Of a DNA stretch of 64,000 nt, positions 1 through 8,461 are shown in pieces. This DNA is from Ornithorhynchus anatinus (taxonomy: Eukaryota > Chordata > Mammalia > Monotremata > Ornithorhynchidae). The DNA lies in the NCBI RefSeq assembly GCF_004115215.2, contig NC_041748.1, positions 23,984,337-24,048,336 on the forward strand, read 5' to 3'. Below the pieces are notes generated by a model that saw only the letters and a program-made list of their open reading frames with translations, did no database searches and was not told where the DNA came from. The position numbers and the translations under genes are program-made. Positions within the stretch are counted from its first letter, which is position 1, and every line of letters begins with the position of its first letter.

Positions 1-74
1 GGCTCTTGACTTGGGGGGGGAGCGGGACGAGGGCGGGGCCGGGGACGCTGACCGGGGCTCCTCCCGTCCACCAG

Positions 75-149
75 GATGACGCCGGAGGCCGCTTCGTCGC
101 CTTCTCCGGGGAGGGTCAATCCCTGCGCAAGAAGGGGAGGAAGCCGTAG
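75..149 (+). CDS. UFD1: UFD1 terminal coding exon (partial gene)
   Basis: The exon follows a CCACCAG acceptor and encodes 24 residues before TAG: DDAGGRFVAFSGEG then QSLRKKGRKP. This is the C-terminus of UFD1, the ubiquitin-recognition subunit of the p97/VCP-UFD1-NPL4 complex, which extracts ubiquitylated proteins in ERAD and chromatin-associated degradation. The human tail ends in the same FVAFSGEGQSLRKKGRKP. Bases 1-74 are the end of the preceding intron; the rest of the gene lies left of the window. The gene is transcribed toward C22orf39, as in human 22q11.21. The longer ORFs overlapping this exon are GC-rich shadows. The reading frame at the acceptor is chosen by this homology. Confidence 0.95.
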   Translation, partial: DDAGGRFVAFSGEGQSLRKKGRKP

Positions 150-195
150 CTCCGGCCGCCGGCCAATAAACCGTCTAGTGCAACAGCGGGGGTGT
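150..195 (+). terminator. UFD1: UFD1 3' UTR and poly(A) signal
   Basis: A canonical AATAAA lies at 165-170, only 15 nt after the UFD1 stop codon, and a GU-rich stretch (GGGGGTGTCTGGTT) follows at about 188-202. Cleavage would give a 3' UTR of roughly 35-45 nt. Confidence 0.8.
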
Positions 196-683
196 CTGGT
201 TCCTGGGGGCCGCAGGCGTCCGCCGTCCCGCCGTCCCTCCCGCCCCGCGTCACCCCCCTCCCCGAGGATGCTTCTCCCCTGCCTCTCCTTCCTCCTCCTC
301 TCCCTCCTCTCGCTCGGCTTGCGCCCTCGGTCCCCGGCGCGGGGGCTCCGGGGCCCGTCTCGAACGGTCCCGTGCCCGTCCCCGGCCAGGCCCGGCCGTG
401 GGGCTTCCGGGGAGCGGCGTCGGCCGACCCCGGGGCTCCCGATGGGGTCCGGGGCCTCGACGCCGGCAGTTGCGACGGGCAGCGGCCGGCCTCGCCGCCC
501 GACGCCTGGATGGACCCCGGGCTGCCGGGGAGGGCCGGCCGCCGTCCCGCGGGCTCCGCCGGTGGGTACGGACGGCTGTGGCATCCCCCCGAAGGAGGGA
601 AGCCCACCCGTGGTCGGCCCGGGTGCCCCCCGCTTTAGCTAGGAGGTGGTTGGGTTTCGACGGCAGGTGTTATCGTATCCTCC
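196..683. other. UFD1-C22orf39 intergenic, GC-rich, no gene seen
   Basis: This is a GC-rich stretch with pyrimidine runs (CTCCTCCTCT near 290-310). Several overlapping open frames exist on both strands, but none resembles a known protein and all are explained by scarcity of stop codons in GC-rich DNA. No recognisable interspersed repeat is seen before about 684. Confidence 0.6.
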
Positions 684-1412
684 CGAGCGCTTAGAACAGT
701 GGTCTGTACGTAGTAAGCGCTTAACCGATACCAACATGATCATTAGTAGTAGTAGAGAAGCAGTGTAGTTTACTTGAAAGAGCCCGGGCGTGGGAGTCAG
801 AGGTCATGGATTCTAATCCCGGCTCCGCCACCTATCAGCTGTGTGACTTTGGGCAACCCACTTAATAATCCCGTTGGTACCTGTTAAGCGCTTACTACGT
901 GCGGAGCACCGTTCTAAGCGCCGGGGGAGATAGAGGGTCATCGGGTGGTCCCACGTGAGGCTCACGGTCTTCCTCCCCATTTGACAGATGAGGTCCCTGA
1001 GGCACCGAGAAGTGAAGTGACTTGCCCACAGTCATTCCTTCATTCAGTAGTATTTATCGAGCGCTTACTAGGTGCAGAGCACCGTACTGAGCGCTTGGGA
1101 TGAACAAGTCGGCGACAGATAGAGACGGTCCCCGCCGTTGGACGGGCTTACAGTCTAAGCGGGGGAGACGGACAGACGAGAACGATGGCAATAAGTGGAG
1201 TGGGTTTTGAACCCATGGCCTCCAACTCCCAAGCCCGTGCTCTTTCCACGGAGCCATTTAGCTTCTCTGTGCCTCAGTGACCTCATCTGTAAAATGGAGA
1301 CTAAGACTGTGAGCCCCAAGTGGGACCACCTGATGACCCTGTATCTCCCCCAGTGCTTAGAAGAGTGCTCTGCACATAGTAAGCGCTTAACAAATACCGA
1401 CATTATTATTAG
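684..1412. mobile_element. Nested Mon-1 / Mon-1 / L2 complex
   Basis: A plus-strand Mon-1 SINE runs from about 755 to 867 and resumes at about 1262-1412. It is split by a minus-strand Mon-1 (867-1036 and about 1193-1262), which is itself split by an L2 3' fragment (about 1034-1192, starting ATTCCTTCATTCAGTAGTATTTATCGAGCGC). A 3' fragment of another plus-strand Mon-1 precedes it at 684-755. The two halves of the outer SINE join almost seamlessly (CACTTAA then CTTCTCTGTGCCTCAG). Confidence 0.8.
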
Positions 1413-1504
1413 AGTAAGCACTTAAATTCAATCGTTATTTTTCATAATGATAATTATTAATAGAGGAAGCGCTTAACAAATAACAACATTACTAATAATT
1501 ATAA

Positions 1505-1806
1505 TAATAATAATGTTGGTATTTGTTAAGCGCTTACTACGTGCAGAGCGCTGTTCTAAGAGCGGGGGGGGGGGGGGAGATCCACGGTCATCAGGTTGTC
1601 CCCCGTGAGGCTCACGGTTCATCCCCATTTTCCAGATGAGGTCACTGAGGCACAGAGAAGTGAAGCGACTCGCCCACAGTCACCCAGCTGACAAGGGGCA
1701 GACCGGGGAGTCGAACCCGTGACCTCGGACTCCCAGGTCCAGTAAGCGCTCAATAAATCCCATTGACTGATACCGGATTCTCCCCGGCGCTTAGTACAGT
1801 GCTGTG
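1505..1806 (-). mobile_element. Mon-1 SINE (-) plus short L2 3' end
   Basis: A minus-strand Mon-1 starts at AATAATAATAATGTTGGTATTTGTTAAGCGC and runs through the inverted box B (GAGTCGAACCCGTGACC) to about 1740. A 65-bp plus-strand L2 tail follows (AAGCGCTCAATAAATCCCATTGACTGA) and ends just before the C22orf39 promoter. An internal G-run lies at 1562-1577. Confidence 0.8.
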
Positions 1807-1865
1807 CGGCCCAACGGGGCTCAGGAGTGGCCGTTGACTGGGCTTGGGGCGGGGAGAGAGGGCGG

Positions 1866-2164
1866 CGAGGTCGCGCCCGCGTGGGGCAGGCTTCCGATTG
1901 GCCGTCGCGTCCGTCCGTCAGCGCGGGGGCGGCTTCCGATTGGCCGCCGCGCCCGTCCGTCAGCGCGGGGGCGGCTTCCGATTGGCCGCCGCGCCCGTCC
2001 GTCAGCGCGGCGGCGGCTCTCCATGAGCCAGCTTCCGCGGGAGGGGGGGCGGGCGCTCGGCCCCTCCGTTCCCGCGATCTCATTGGACGCCCCGGCCTTC
2101 CGTCCCCCGCCCTCCGCCTCTCGGATTGGTCGAGGGGGCTGAGGGGGCGGGGCCCGGCGGCGGG
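1866..2164 (+). promoter_or_regulatory. C22orf39: C22orf39 CpG-island promoter with five CCAAT (NF-Y) boxes
   Basis: Five inverted CCAAT boxes (ATTGG) lie at 1897-1901, 1939-1943, 1981-1985, 2082-2086 and 2125-2129, upstream of the ATG at 2165. The first three sit inside a tandem 42-bp repeat (about 1890-2015). The region is CpG-dense, has no TATA box, and contains GC boxes (GGGGGGCGGG near 2045; GGGGGCGGGGCC near 2145). This fits a TATA-less NF-Y/SP1 housekeeping promoter. Binding is inferred from motifs only. Confidence 0.75.
1890..2015 (+). repeat. 42-bp x 3 tandem repeat carrying NF-Y boxes
   Basis: Three head-to-tail units begin at 1890, 1932 and 1974 with period 42. Each reads GCTTCCGATTGGCC then GCGCCCGTCCGTCAGCGCGG with few mismatches, mainly in the first unit (CGTCGCGTCC). 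Confidence 0.9.
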
Positions 2165-3963
2165 ATGGCCGGCGGCGGCGGCGGCGCTTGGAGGGTGAGT
2201 GGCCGAGTGACGAATAATGTTCTGGTTATAATAGGGATGCAGGGGGGATGTACTGAGCGCTTCCTGGCCGCCCACCACTGCGGTAAGCGCTGCGCTGCTG
2301 AGGCCCGGGCCCAGGGCGGCGAGGGAGGACGGGAGTTGGGATTTCCGGTTTGGAGCGGCGGGGTCAGAGGTCACGAGGGGCTTGGGGGGCCGGAGGCGGC
2401 CTTTCCTTCATTCCCTCCTATTTAGGGAGCGCCCACCCTGTGCACCGCACTGGACTAAGCGCTTGGAATTGGCGTGGCCCCAGTGGGAAGAGCCCGGGCT
2501 TGGGAGTCCCGGGTCCTGGGTTCGATCCCCCCCCCCCCCCCCCGGCCACCTGCGGGACCGTGGGCGAGTCGCTTAATAATAATAATGTTGGTATGTGTTG
2601 AGCGCTTCCTCTGTGCAGAGCCCCGTTCTAAGCGCCGGGGGAGATCCAGGGTCATCGGGTTGTCCCACGGGAGGCTCACAGTTCATCCCCGTTTTGCAGA
2701 TGGGGGAAACTGAGGCCCAGGGAAGTGAAGTGACTTGCCCACAGTCGCCCAGCTGACAAGTAATAATGTTGGTATGTGTTAAGCGCTTACTATGTGCAGA
2801 GCACCGTTCTATCGCTGGGGGAGATCCAGGGTCATCGGATTGTCTGTCCCACGGGAGGCTCCCAGTCTTCATCCCCATTTTGCAGATGAGGGAACTGAGG
2901 CCCAGAGGAGTGAAGTGACTCGCCCACAGTCACGCAGCTGACAAGTGGTGGGGTGGGGATGCGAACTCATGATCTCTGACTCCCAAGCCCGGGCTCTTTC
3001 CACTGAGCCGCGCTGCTTCTCTGCCGCACTTAACTTCTCGGTGCCTCGGTTCCCTCATCTGTAAAATGGAGATGAAGAGGGTGAGCCCTAGGTGGGGCAA
3101 CCTGACTGCCCAGTAATAATAACGTTGGTATTTGTGAAGCGCTTACTATGTGCCGAGCACTGTTCTGAGCGCTGGGTTAGATAGAAGGTTATTGGGTTGT
3201 CCCACGTGGGGCTCACCGTCTTCACCCCCATTTTACGGATGAGGTCACTGAGGCACTGAGAAGTGATTTGCCCAAAGTCACGCAGCTGACAAGTGGAAGA
3301 GGGGGGATTAGAACCCATGACCTCTGACTCCTAAGCCTGGGTTCTTGCCGCTGAGCCACGCCGTTTCTCCCCCGGCGCTTAGAACAGTGCTCTGCACATC
3401 GTAAGCGCCTAATGCCGACATTATTATGATTGGACTGGACGATTCGGTGACGGAGACCATCCCCGCCCAACGAGGGGTGGGGAGCGGTCTGAAGGGCCGG
3501 GGCCCGTGGCCCCCCGGGGCCGCTGACCGCTTGGGTTCTCCCCCGCCCCCGGGCGCGCAGCCCCCTCGGAGCTGCCAGGACTACTGGGCCGAGTGGACGC
3601 TGTGCCGCAGCCTCCGCAACCTCGTCCACCACTACTACGCCTTCGGGGAGGCCCCGGCCTGCGCCCAGTGGAAGCGCGACTTCGCCAACTGCCAGGAGTG
3701 GGAGGAGCGGCGGAGCCCGGGGGCCCAGGTAACGGGATGGGGGGGGGGGGGGGCGCGGAGGCCGGGGGTCCACCCGGAGGACCCCGGGGAGGGGGGGGGC
3801 GGGTCGAAATCCGGGACCCCCCTCTCCGCAGCAGGCCCTGCGCGACAGCGAGCGGGCGCGACTCCGGGCCGGCCGGCAGCCGCACGCTCCCGTCTGGACC
3901 CCGAGGCGGAGGCCCCCGGAGGACTGGCACAGCCCCCTGCCCGGCGAGGACGCCTCCGAGTGA
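2165..3963 (+). CDS. C22orf39: C22orf39 / PANTS, twin CX9C microprotein
   Basis: Three coding exons: 2165-2194, 3561-3728 and 3832-3963, giving 109 residues (human about 105). Both introns are phase 0. The product starts MAGGGGGAWRPPRSCQDYW, and two CX9C motifs are visible: C15-C25 and C44-C54. This CHCH-like helical hairpin is typical of the DUF3128/UPF0545 family. The human orthologue is reported as a small synaptic plasticity regulator (PANTS). A role through oxidative CHCH folding is inference. The ATG at 2165 is chosen because the MA-G-rich start leads in frame through GTGAGT into PPRSC, as in human. Intron 1 is full of SINEs. The acceptor of exon 3 is a NAGNAG (GCAGCAG). The gene converges on MRPL40. 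Confidence 0.93.
2405..3430. mobile_element. Nested Mon-1 cluster in C22orf39 intron 1
   Basis: An L2 fragment (about 2405-2470) precedes a plus-strand Mon-1 present as three pieces: about 2470-2575, 3023-3113 and 3371-3429. Minus-strand Mon-1 copies interrupt it at 2576-3022 and 3114-3370. The first interruption also holds a partial tandem duplication: the segment TAATAATG through CTGACAAG occurs at 2576-2760 and again from 2761, period about 185. A C-run (2527-2542) marks the old box B region of the host copy. Confidence 0.8.
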
Positions 3964-4039
3964 TGGACGCGCCGACCGCGCCCGGACCCCGGGAGGGAGG
4001 GGCGGCCGGCCTTCTCTTCCCGGCTCGGCCCCCCCGTCC

Positions 4040-4630
4040 GCCGGGTGACCTGGGGCGAGGTACTTCTTTCCCCGGGGCCTCAGTGGCCTCATCTCCGAGA
4101 CCGAGACGGGGGTGAAGACTGGAGCCTCGCGTGGGACCTGGGCACTGTCCAGCCAGATGAGTCCCCTTTCCGCCCCTGTGCTCGGCACCGTGCCGGGCAC
4201 AGGGCGTCGAGTGCTTATCGGGCTCTCCCAAGGACTTGGAATGGTGCCCCGCACCTAGCGAGCTCTCAATAAATACCATTTTTTTTTGAAAAAGCAGACC
4301 GGCAGCCCGTTGGGATCCCAGGTCCGCCCCTGGCCCGCCGCGTGCCTCCGGGCGAGCTGCTGAACTTCTCCGCGTCCGAATTTCCTCATCTGTAAAACGG
4401 GGGCCTTTCCACCTCCACCTCGTGTGGGACGGGGCCAGCGCCTGACGTGATTATCTCGTCTCCACCCCGGTGTTTGGCACGGAGCGGCGTGGCTTAAGCG
4501 GAAAGAGCCCGGGCTCGGGAGTCGGACTGTGGGTTCTAATCCCGGCTCCGCTGCTTGTCCGCCGTGTGACCTCGGGCGAGCCGCCGTAACTTCTCTGTGC
4601 CTCAGTCACGTCATCTGCGGAGAGCGCTCC
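4040..4630 (+). mobile_element. Old MIR/Mon-1 and L2 relics downstream of C22orf39
   Basis: Degenerate plus-strand Mon-1/MIR-like sequence lies at about 4040-4160 (GGGGCCTCAGTGGCCTCATCTCC). An L2 tail follows at about 4170-4290 (GAGCTCTCAATAAATACCATTTTTTTT), and two further eroded SINE pieces lie at 4290-4475 and 4480-4630 (AGCGGCGTGGCTTAAGCGGAAAGAG). Confidence 0.65.
4268..4273 (+). terminator. C22orf39: Candidate C22orf39 poly(A) signal inside an L2 tail
   Basis: AATAAA at 4268-4273 is the only canonical signal I find on this strand between the C22orf39 stop (3963) and the MRPL40 3' end. It lies within an L2-derived tail and is followed by a T-run. It would give a 3' UTR of about 320 nt. 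Confidence 0.5.
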
Positions 4631-4739
4631 CTGGGTCACCGCTCCCCCCCCCCCCCGGGTCAGCTCTTGCACCAACCAGCTCAGGACGCGGGGAGGAACC
4701 GAGTGTTGGTTGCCCTGGGGGTGGCAACACCCCCCACTG

Positions 4740-4965
4740 ACAATCCTCCAGTAGGGACCATCCCACCCCCCCTGGATTCTCCCCTCTCCGTCCCTAAACG
4801 TCCCCCAGTGACCCAGCATAGACCGCGCCAGACCCCCCGCCCCCTCCCTCTCCGTCACCGACTGTCCCTGAAGCGGCCCAGCACGGACCACCCCAACTTT
4901 TCTCCTCTCCCCATCCCCGGGTCTCCCCGAGGAACCCATCTCGGACCATTCCTTTCCCCTCGATT
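4740..4965 (-). repeat. GC-rich repeat family of about 62 bp (copy 1, minus)
   Basis: Blocks such as GACCATCCCACCCCC, CTCCCCTCTCCGTCCCTAAA, CCCCCAGTGACCCAGC and a second CTCCCTCTCCGTCACC recur with related spacing. On the other strand they read GGGTCACTGGGGG, GGGACGGAGAGGGGAG and GGTCC. The same words occur at 17150-17290, 23890-24190, 32445-32670 and 41640-41790. Confidence 0.5.
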
Positions 4966-5096
4966 CAGAGCCCCTGACCAGGGCGTCTGTATGGGTGCAC
5001 GGCTCTTGGCCGGTGCCCGACCGGGCCTAGAACCGGGCCCCCGACGGGTTCGCGGCCAGAAGCGAGACCTCCACGGGCTCCCACGTCCGTCCTGCC

Positions 5097-5102
5097 TTTA
5101 TT
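5097..5102 (-). terminator. MRPL40: MRPL40 poly(A) signal
   Basis: TTTATT on the plus strand reads AATAAA on the minus strand, 74 nt past the MRPL40 stop. The predicted 3' UTR is about 95 nt. Confidence 0.75.
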
Positions 5103-5175
5103 CCAGAGCGGCAGCCGGGGGGGGAGGGGAGGGGGGCCCGGCGGGCCGGGACAGTAGGGGACGGGGCCGCCGGCT

Positions 5176-8100
5176 CTACCTCTTGGTCTCCACCTGCGTG
5201 TACACCCTGGTCACGTCCTTGTATTTCCCTTCGGGGGCCTCGTAGCCGGGGATGGGGGGGCTGTGGCGGGGCCCCTCCCTGTCGAAGGGGAAGAGGTGGG
5301 GGTCCCGGGCCAGGGCGGCGCGGTGCAGGGCGGGGGCCTCGAGGAGCAGCTCCCGCAGGGCCTCTTCCTGGGAGGCCAGCAGGGCCCGCACGGTGGCCCG
5401 CTCCGCCTCGTGCTCCTTCTGCTTGTAGGCCGCCCACAGCTTCATCAGATGGGCCCGCCGCTCCTCCTCTTCCTCCGACAGCGTCACCGCCGCCCGCTTC
5501 CTGCCGGGGACAAGGGCGCGGGGCTGGGTGGGCCGCCGACGGAGCCGCACCCCCCCCCCCCCGGCCTCGCCGCCCTACCTGTCGCCGTCCGTGTATCTCA
5601 CGGGGGTGATGAAGTCCTCGATGGGGACCAGCTCCTGGGCCGCCCGCTCCATGCGCCTCAGCTTCTTCTTCAGCCGGTCCCTGACCGCCTGGTCCTTCTT
5701 CGGGTCCACCCGCTTCTTCTTCTTCATGGGCTCCGCCCTGGAAGGGAGATGCCTCCACCCTGGTGGGAAGCCCGGAGCGAGGGCGGGGCGGACCGGGCCG
5801 GGGGCCGGGGGCCGGGGGCCGGGGGCCGGGGGCCGGGGGCCGGGGGCCGGGGGCGGACTCTCCCGGACGACCTCGGACCTGTCTGGGCCGTGTAGCGGGT
5901 ACGCCCCGGGGCTCTTGTAGTCCCACCCCCGACCCAGGCCGGGAGCCGACGGGGGTCGGTCCCCCAGTGGGGCCTGACGGACGGAGCCCAGGCCTGGGAG
6001 TCACGAGGACCCGGGTTCTTCCCCTGCCTCCGCGTGACTCCGGACAAGCCACTTCACTTCTCAGGACCTCGGTTCCCACACCGGGACGACGGGGATGGAG
6101 ACCGCGAGCCCCGCGTGGGACGGGGACCGTGTCCAGCCCGATTTGCTGGCATCCACCCCTGCGCTTCCTAAAATGCCTGGCACACAGTAAGCGCTTAACC
6201 AGTACCCAAGCGTGATTTTATGATTGTTGTTTCTGCAGCTTTGTCCCATGGCGTTCACCCCAGGGCCCGCTCCAGGGTTCCGCCCCAAATAAGACAAGCA
6301 ATCGCTCGACCGCGGTCCCCCTCGGAGACTGGGGGCCCAGTCGCCGGGGGCAGGGCATTCCCCCGCTGGGCGTACCTCAGGGGCAGGGCCGCCCGCAGCG
6401 CCAGCAGCGACGTCTGCCAGTGGTTCTCTCGGACGGGAAGGTGCCGGGGCGGGAACAGGCTGCAGAGGACAGCGGACGGAGCGCCTGAGGTTCCCCGTGC
6501 TCCAGGCAGATTCCGACCTCCCCGGCCCAGCCAGGTCACCGCCGTCCATCACAGTCCCCCGCCTCCGCCCGGTGGGGTCACCTACAAGCCGCAACCGGGC
6601 ATCCCGCCTGACCCGACCTCGGACCCCGAATGTTTTAGGGGGTGCACGGGGCGCCGGCGGGGGAGAGGGAACCCGGGGAGAGACTCAAATGATAAGGTAC
6701 GAAGCGCGTGCTACGCACTAAGCGCCGGAGAGACACGAAGTAGTCAAGATGTCCTGCGTGGGGCTCGGTCTTAATCCCCGTTTTGCAGATGAGGACACCG
6801 AGGCCCGGAGCAGTGAGGTGACTCGTCCGAGGTCACCCAGCAGACGAGTGGCAGGGTGGGGATTAGAACCCAGGACCTCCTGACCGCCAGGCCCGGGGTC
6901 TGCTCAAGTAGGGCGTGTTCTTGGGGTGGAGGGATGGGGGGGAGAGAGAGAGAGAGTGGGGGGCTGCAGAAGGACGGGGCCCGGGCCCGGGCATCACCTT
7001 CCAGCGGACAGTACAGTCGTTCAATCGTATTTATTGAGCGCTTACTCTGTGCAGAGCACTGGTCTAAGCGCTTGGAACGGACAATCGGACACCAGAGAGA
7101 GACCCTCCCTGCCCCACGACGGGCTCACCGTCTATTCATTCGATAGTATTTATTGAGCGCTTACTCTGTGCAGAGCACTGCACTAAGCGCTTGGAATGAA
7201 CAAGTCTAAAGCAGCGGGGCTCGGTGGAAAGAGCCCGGGCTGGGGAGTCAGAGGTCACGGGTTCGAACCCCCGCTCTGCCCCTCGTCAGCTCTGACTTGG
7301 GGCCAGTCACTTCGCTTCTCTGGGCCTCGGTGACCTCCTCTGGAAAATGGGGATGAAGACTGGGCGCCCCACCACGTGGGACGACCTTGTTCTCGTCCGT
7401 CCGTCTCCCCCCATCAGACCGTCTCTATCTGTCGCCGCCTCGTTCATTCCCAGCGCTTAGTCCAGTGCTCTGCACAGAGTAAGCGCTCAATAAATACTAT
7501 TGAATGAATGACGACCTGATGACCCCGGATGGCCCCCGGCGCTTAGAACGGGGCTCTGCACACAGCGAGCGCTGAACAAATACCCACATTATTACTATTT
7601 GTTGAGCGCTCCCTGGAAGCGAGTTCTCAGAAGAAGGAGACAGAGGTTTGCCAGCTGTGTGACTGTGGGCAAGTCACTTCACTTCTCGGTGCCTCCGTTC
7701 CCTCATCTGTAAAATGGGGATTGAGACCGTGAGCCCCACGTGGGACCACCCGATTCCCCTGTGTCTACCCCAGCGCTTAGAACGGTGCTCGGCACGTAGT
7801 AAGCGCTTAACAAATACCAACACGATTAACATTATTAAGTTCTCGTCCGTCCGTCTCCCCCGATGAGACCGTAAGCCCGTCAAACGGCAGGGACCGTCTC
7901 TATCTGTCGCCGACTTGTTCATCCCAAGCGCTTAGGACAGTGCTCTGCACATAGGAAGCGCTCAATAAATACTATAAATACTATTGAGGGAAGCGCCTGG
8001 AAGGGGCAATGGGGCAGCGGAGAGAGGGCGTCCTTAAGGCGGGGGGGGGGCGGGCGGCCCTGCAAACCCCAAGACGTCGTCGACGTGAAGAGGATCACGA

Positions 8101-8235
8101 CGCTCTGCACCCCGAGCGCCGGCTTCGCAGCGCTCAGGGCAGTGCTTCGCACGCCCTGCCGGCGCGAGGCCCAAGGTCACGGGGTGGCACTCACCCGCGC
8201 GCGGCCCCCAGCAGCGCCGCTGCCGCTCCCGCCAT
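5176..8235 (-). CDS. MRPL40: MRPL40, mitochondrial large-subunit ribosomal protein mL40
   Basis: Four coding exons on the minus strand: 8235-8195, 6459-6376, 5737-5579 and 5500-5176. All introns split a codon after base 2, and the product is 202 residues (human 206). Residues 1-45 or so (MAGAAAALLGAARG, then LFPPRHLPVRENHW) form an Arg/Leu/Ala-rich mitochondrial presequence. The conserved body begins AEPMKKKKRVDPKKDQ, continues AQELVPIEDFITPVRY and ends IPGYEAPEGKYKDVTRVYTQVETKR, close to human. The protein is a structural part of the 39S subunit. The ATG is in a GC-rich context and is the only start leading through a GGTGAGT donor in phase. The gene is head-to-head with HIRA, but the starts are 4.7 kb apart. 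Intron 1 is filled with SINE/L2; intron 2 carries a GGGGGCC repeat. Confidence 0.95.
5799..5855 (+). repeat. (GGGGGCC)n heptamer microsatellite
   Basis: About eight uninterrupted copies of GGGGGCC lie in MRPL40 intron 2. The G-rich strand is non-template for plus-strand transcription, so MRPL40 pre-mRNA carries the C-rich version. Confidence 0.9.
5981..6215 (+). mobile_element. Eroded Mon-1 SINE (+) in MRPL40 intron 2
   Basis: The element shows CCTGGGAGTCACGAGGACC, a degraded box B (GGGTTCTTCCCC) and a tail reading CACACAGTAAGCGCTTAACC. Confidence 0.7.
6690..6908 (-). mobile_element. Mon-1 SINE (-) in MRPL40 intron 1
   Basis: An inverted Mon-1 starts GATAAGGTACGAAGCGCG and includes the CCCCGTTTTGCAGATGAGG block and GATTAGAACCCAGGACC. 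The flanks 6460-6690 and 6909-7016 show no gene; a short (GA)n lies near 6942-6954. Confidence 0.7.
7017..7206 (-). mobile_element. Two L2 3'-end copies in tandem (-)
   Basis: Two successive minus-strand L2 tails start at about 7017 (TTCAATCGTATTTATTGAGCGC) and about 7134 (TATTCATTCGATAGTATTTATTG). The second is shorter and ends at GGAATGAACAAGTC. Confidence 0.8.
7207..7604 (+). mobile_element. Mon-1 SINE (+) interrupted by an L2 tail
   Basis: A near-complete Mon-1 has a clear box B (GGGTTCGAACCCC at about 7259). It is interrupted at GTGGGACGACC and resumes at GACGACCTGATGACCCC, ending with CATTATTACTATT. Confidence 0.85.
7388..7509 (+). mobile_element. L2 3'-end insertion with 8-bp target duplication
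   Basis: A 122-bp L2 tail runs from TGTTCTCGTCC to AAATACTATTGAATGAAT inside the surrounding Mon-1. GACGACCT occurs at 7380-7387 and again at 7510-7517, consistent with a target-site duplication. Confidence 0.75.
7638..7992 (+). mobile_element. 5'-truncated Mon-1 (+) followed by L2 3' end (+)
   Basis: The Mon-1 piece runs from GCCAGCTGTGTGACTGTGGG to AACAAATACCAACACG. An L2 tail follows with CGTCAAACGGCAGGGACC and GCTCAATAAATACTATAAATACTATTG. Confidence 0.8.
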
Positions 8236-8460
8236 GGCCACGCGCACGTCCGCGCGCCCCTCGCGCCCCGCGCGCGCGCCCCTCCCTCCCCGCGCATGCG
8301 CCGCTGCCCCCCTCCCCCCCCCCCGGCCTCCGCCCGGCCGGCGGTGCAGCGCGCTCAAGGGTCCGGCGGTGCAGCGCGCTCAGGGGTCCGGCGGCGCCCG
8401 CAGCCGCGCCTCCGGGGTTCCGCCGCGCCCCGGGCACCCGCCTCCCTTCCCTCCCGGCGA
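8236..8460 (-). promoter_or_regulatory. MRPL40: MRPL40 CpG-island promoter
   Basis: CpG-dense sequence without TATA lies immediately upstream of the MRPL40 ATG, including CGCGCGCGC and GCGCATGCGC (an NRF1-like palindrome at about 8292-8301, fitting a nuclear-encoded mitochondrial gene). A 25-bp direct duplication (GGCGGTGCAGCGCGCTCA then A/G GGGTCC) lies at about 8340-8390. NRF1 binding is inferred from the motif. Confidence 0.65.
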
Positions 8461-8461
8461 C

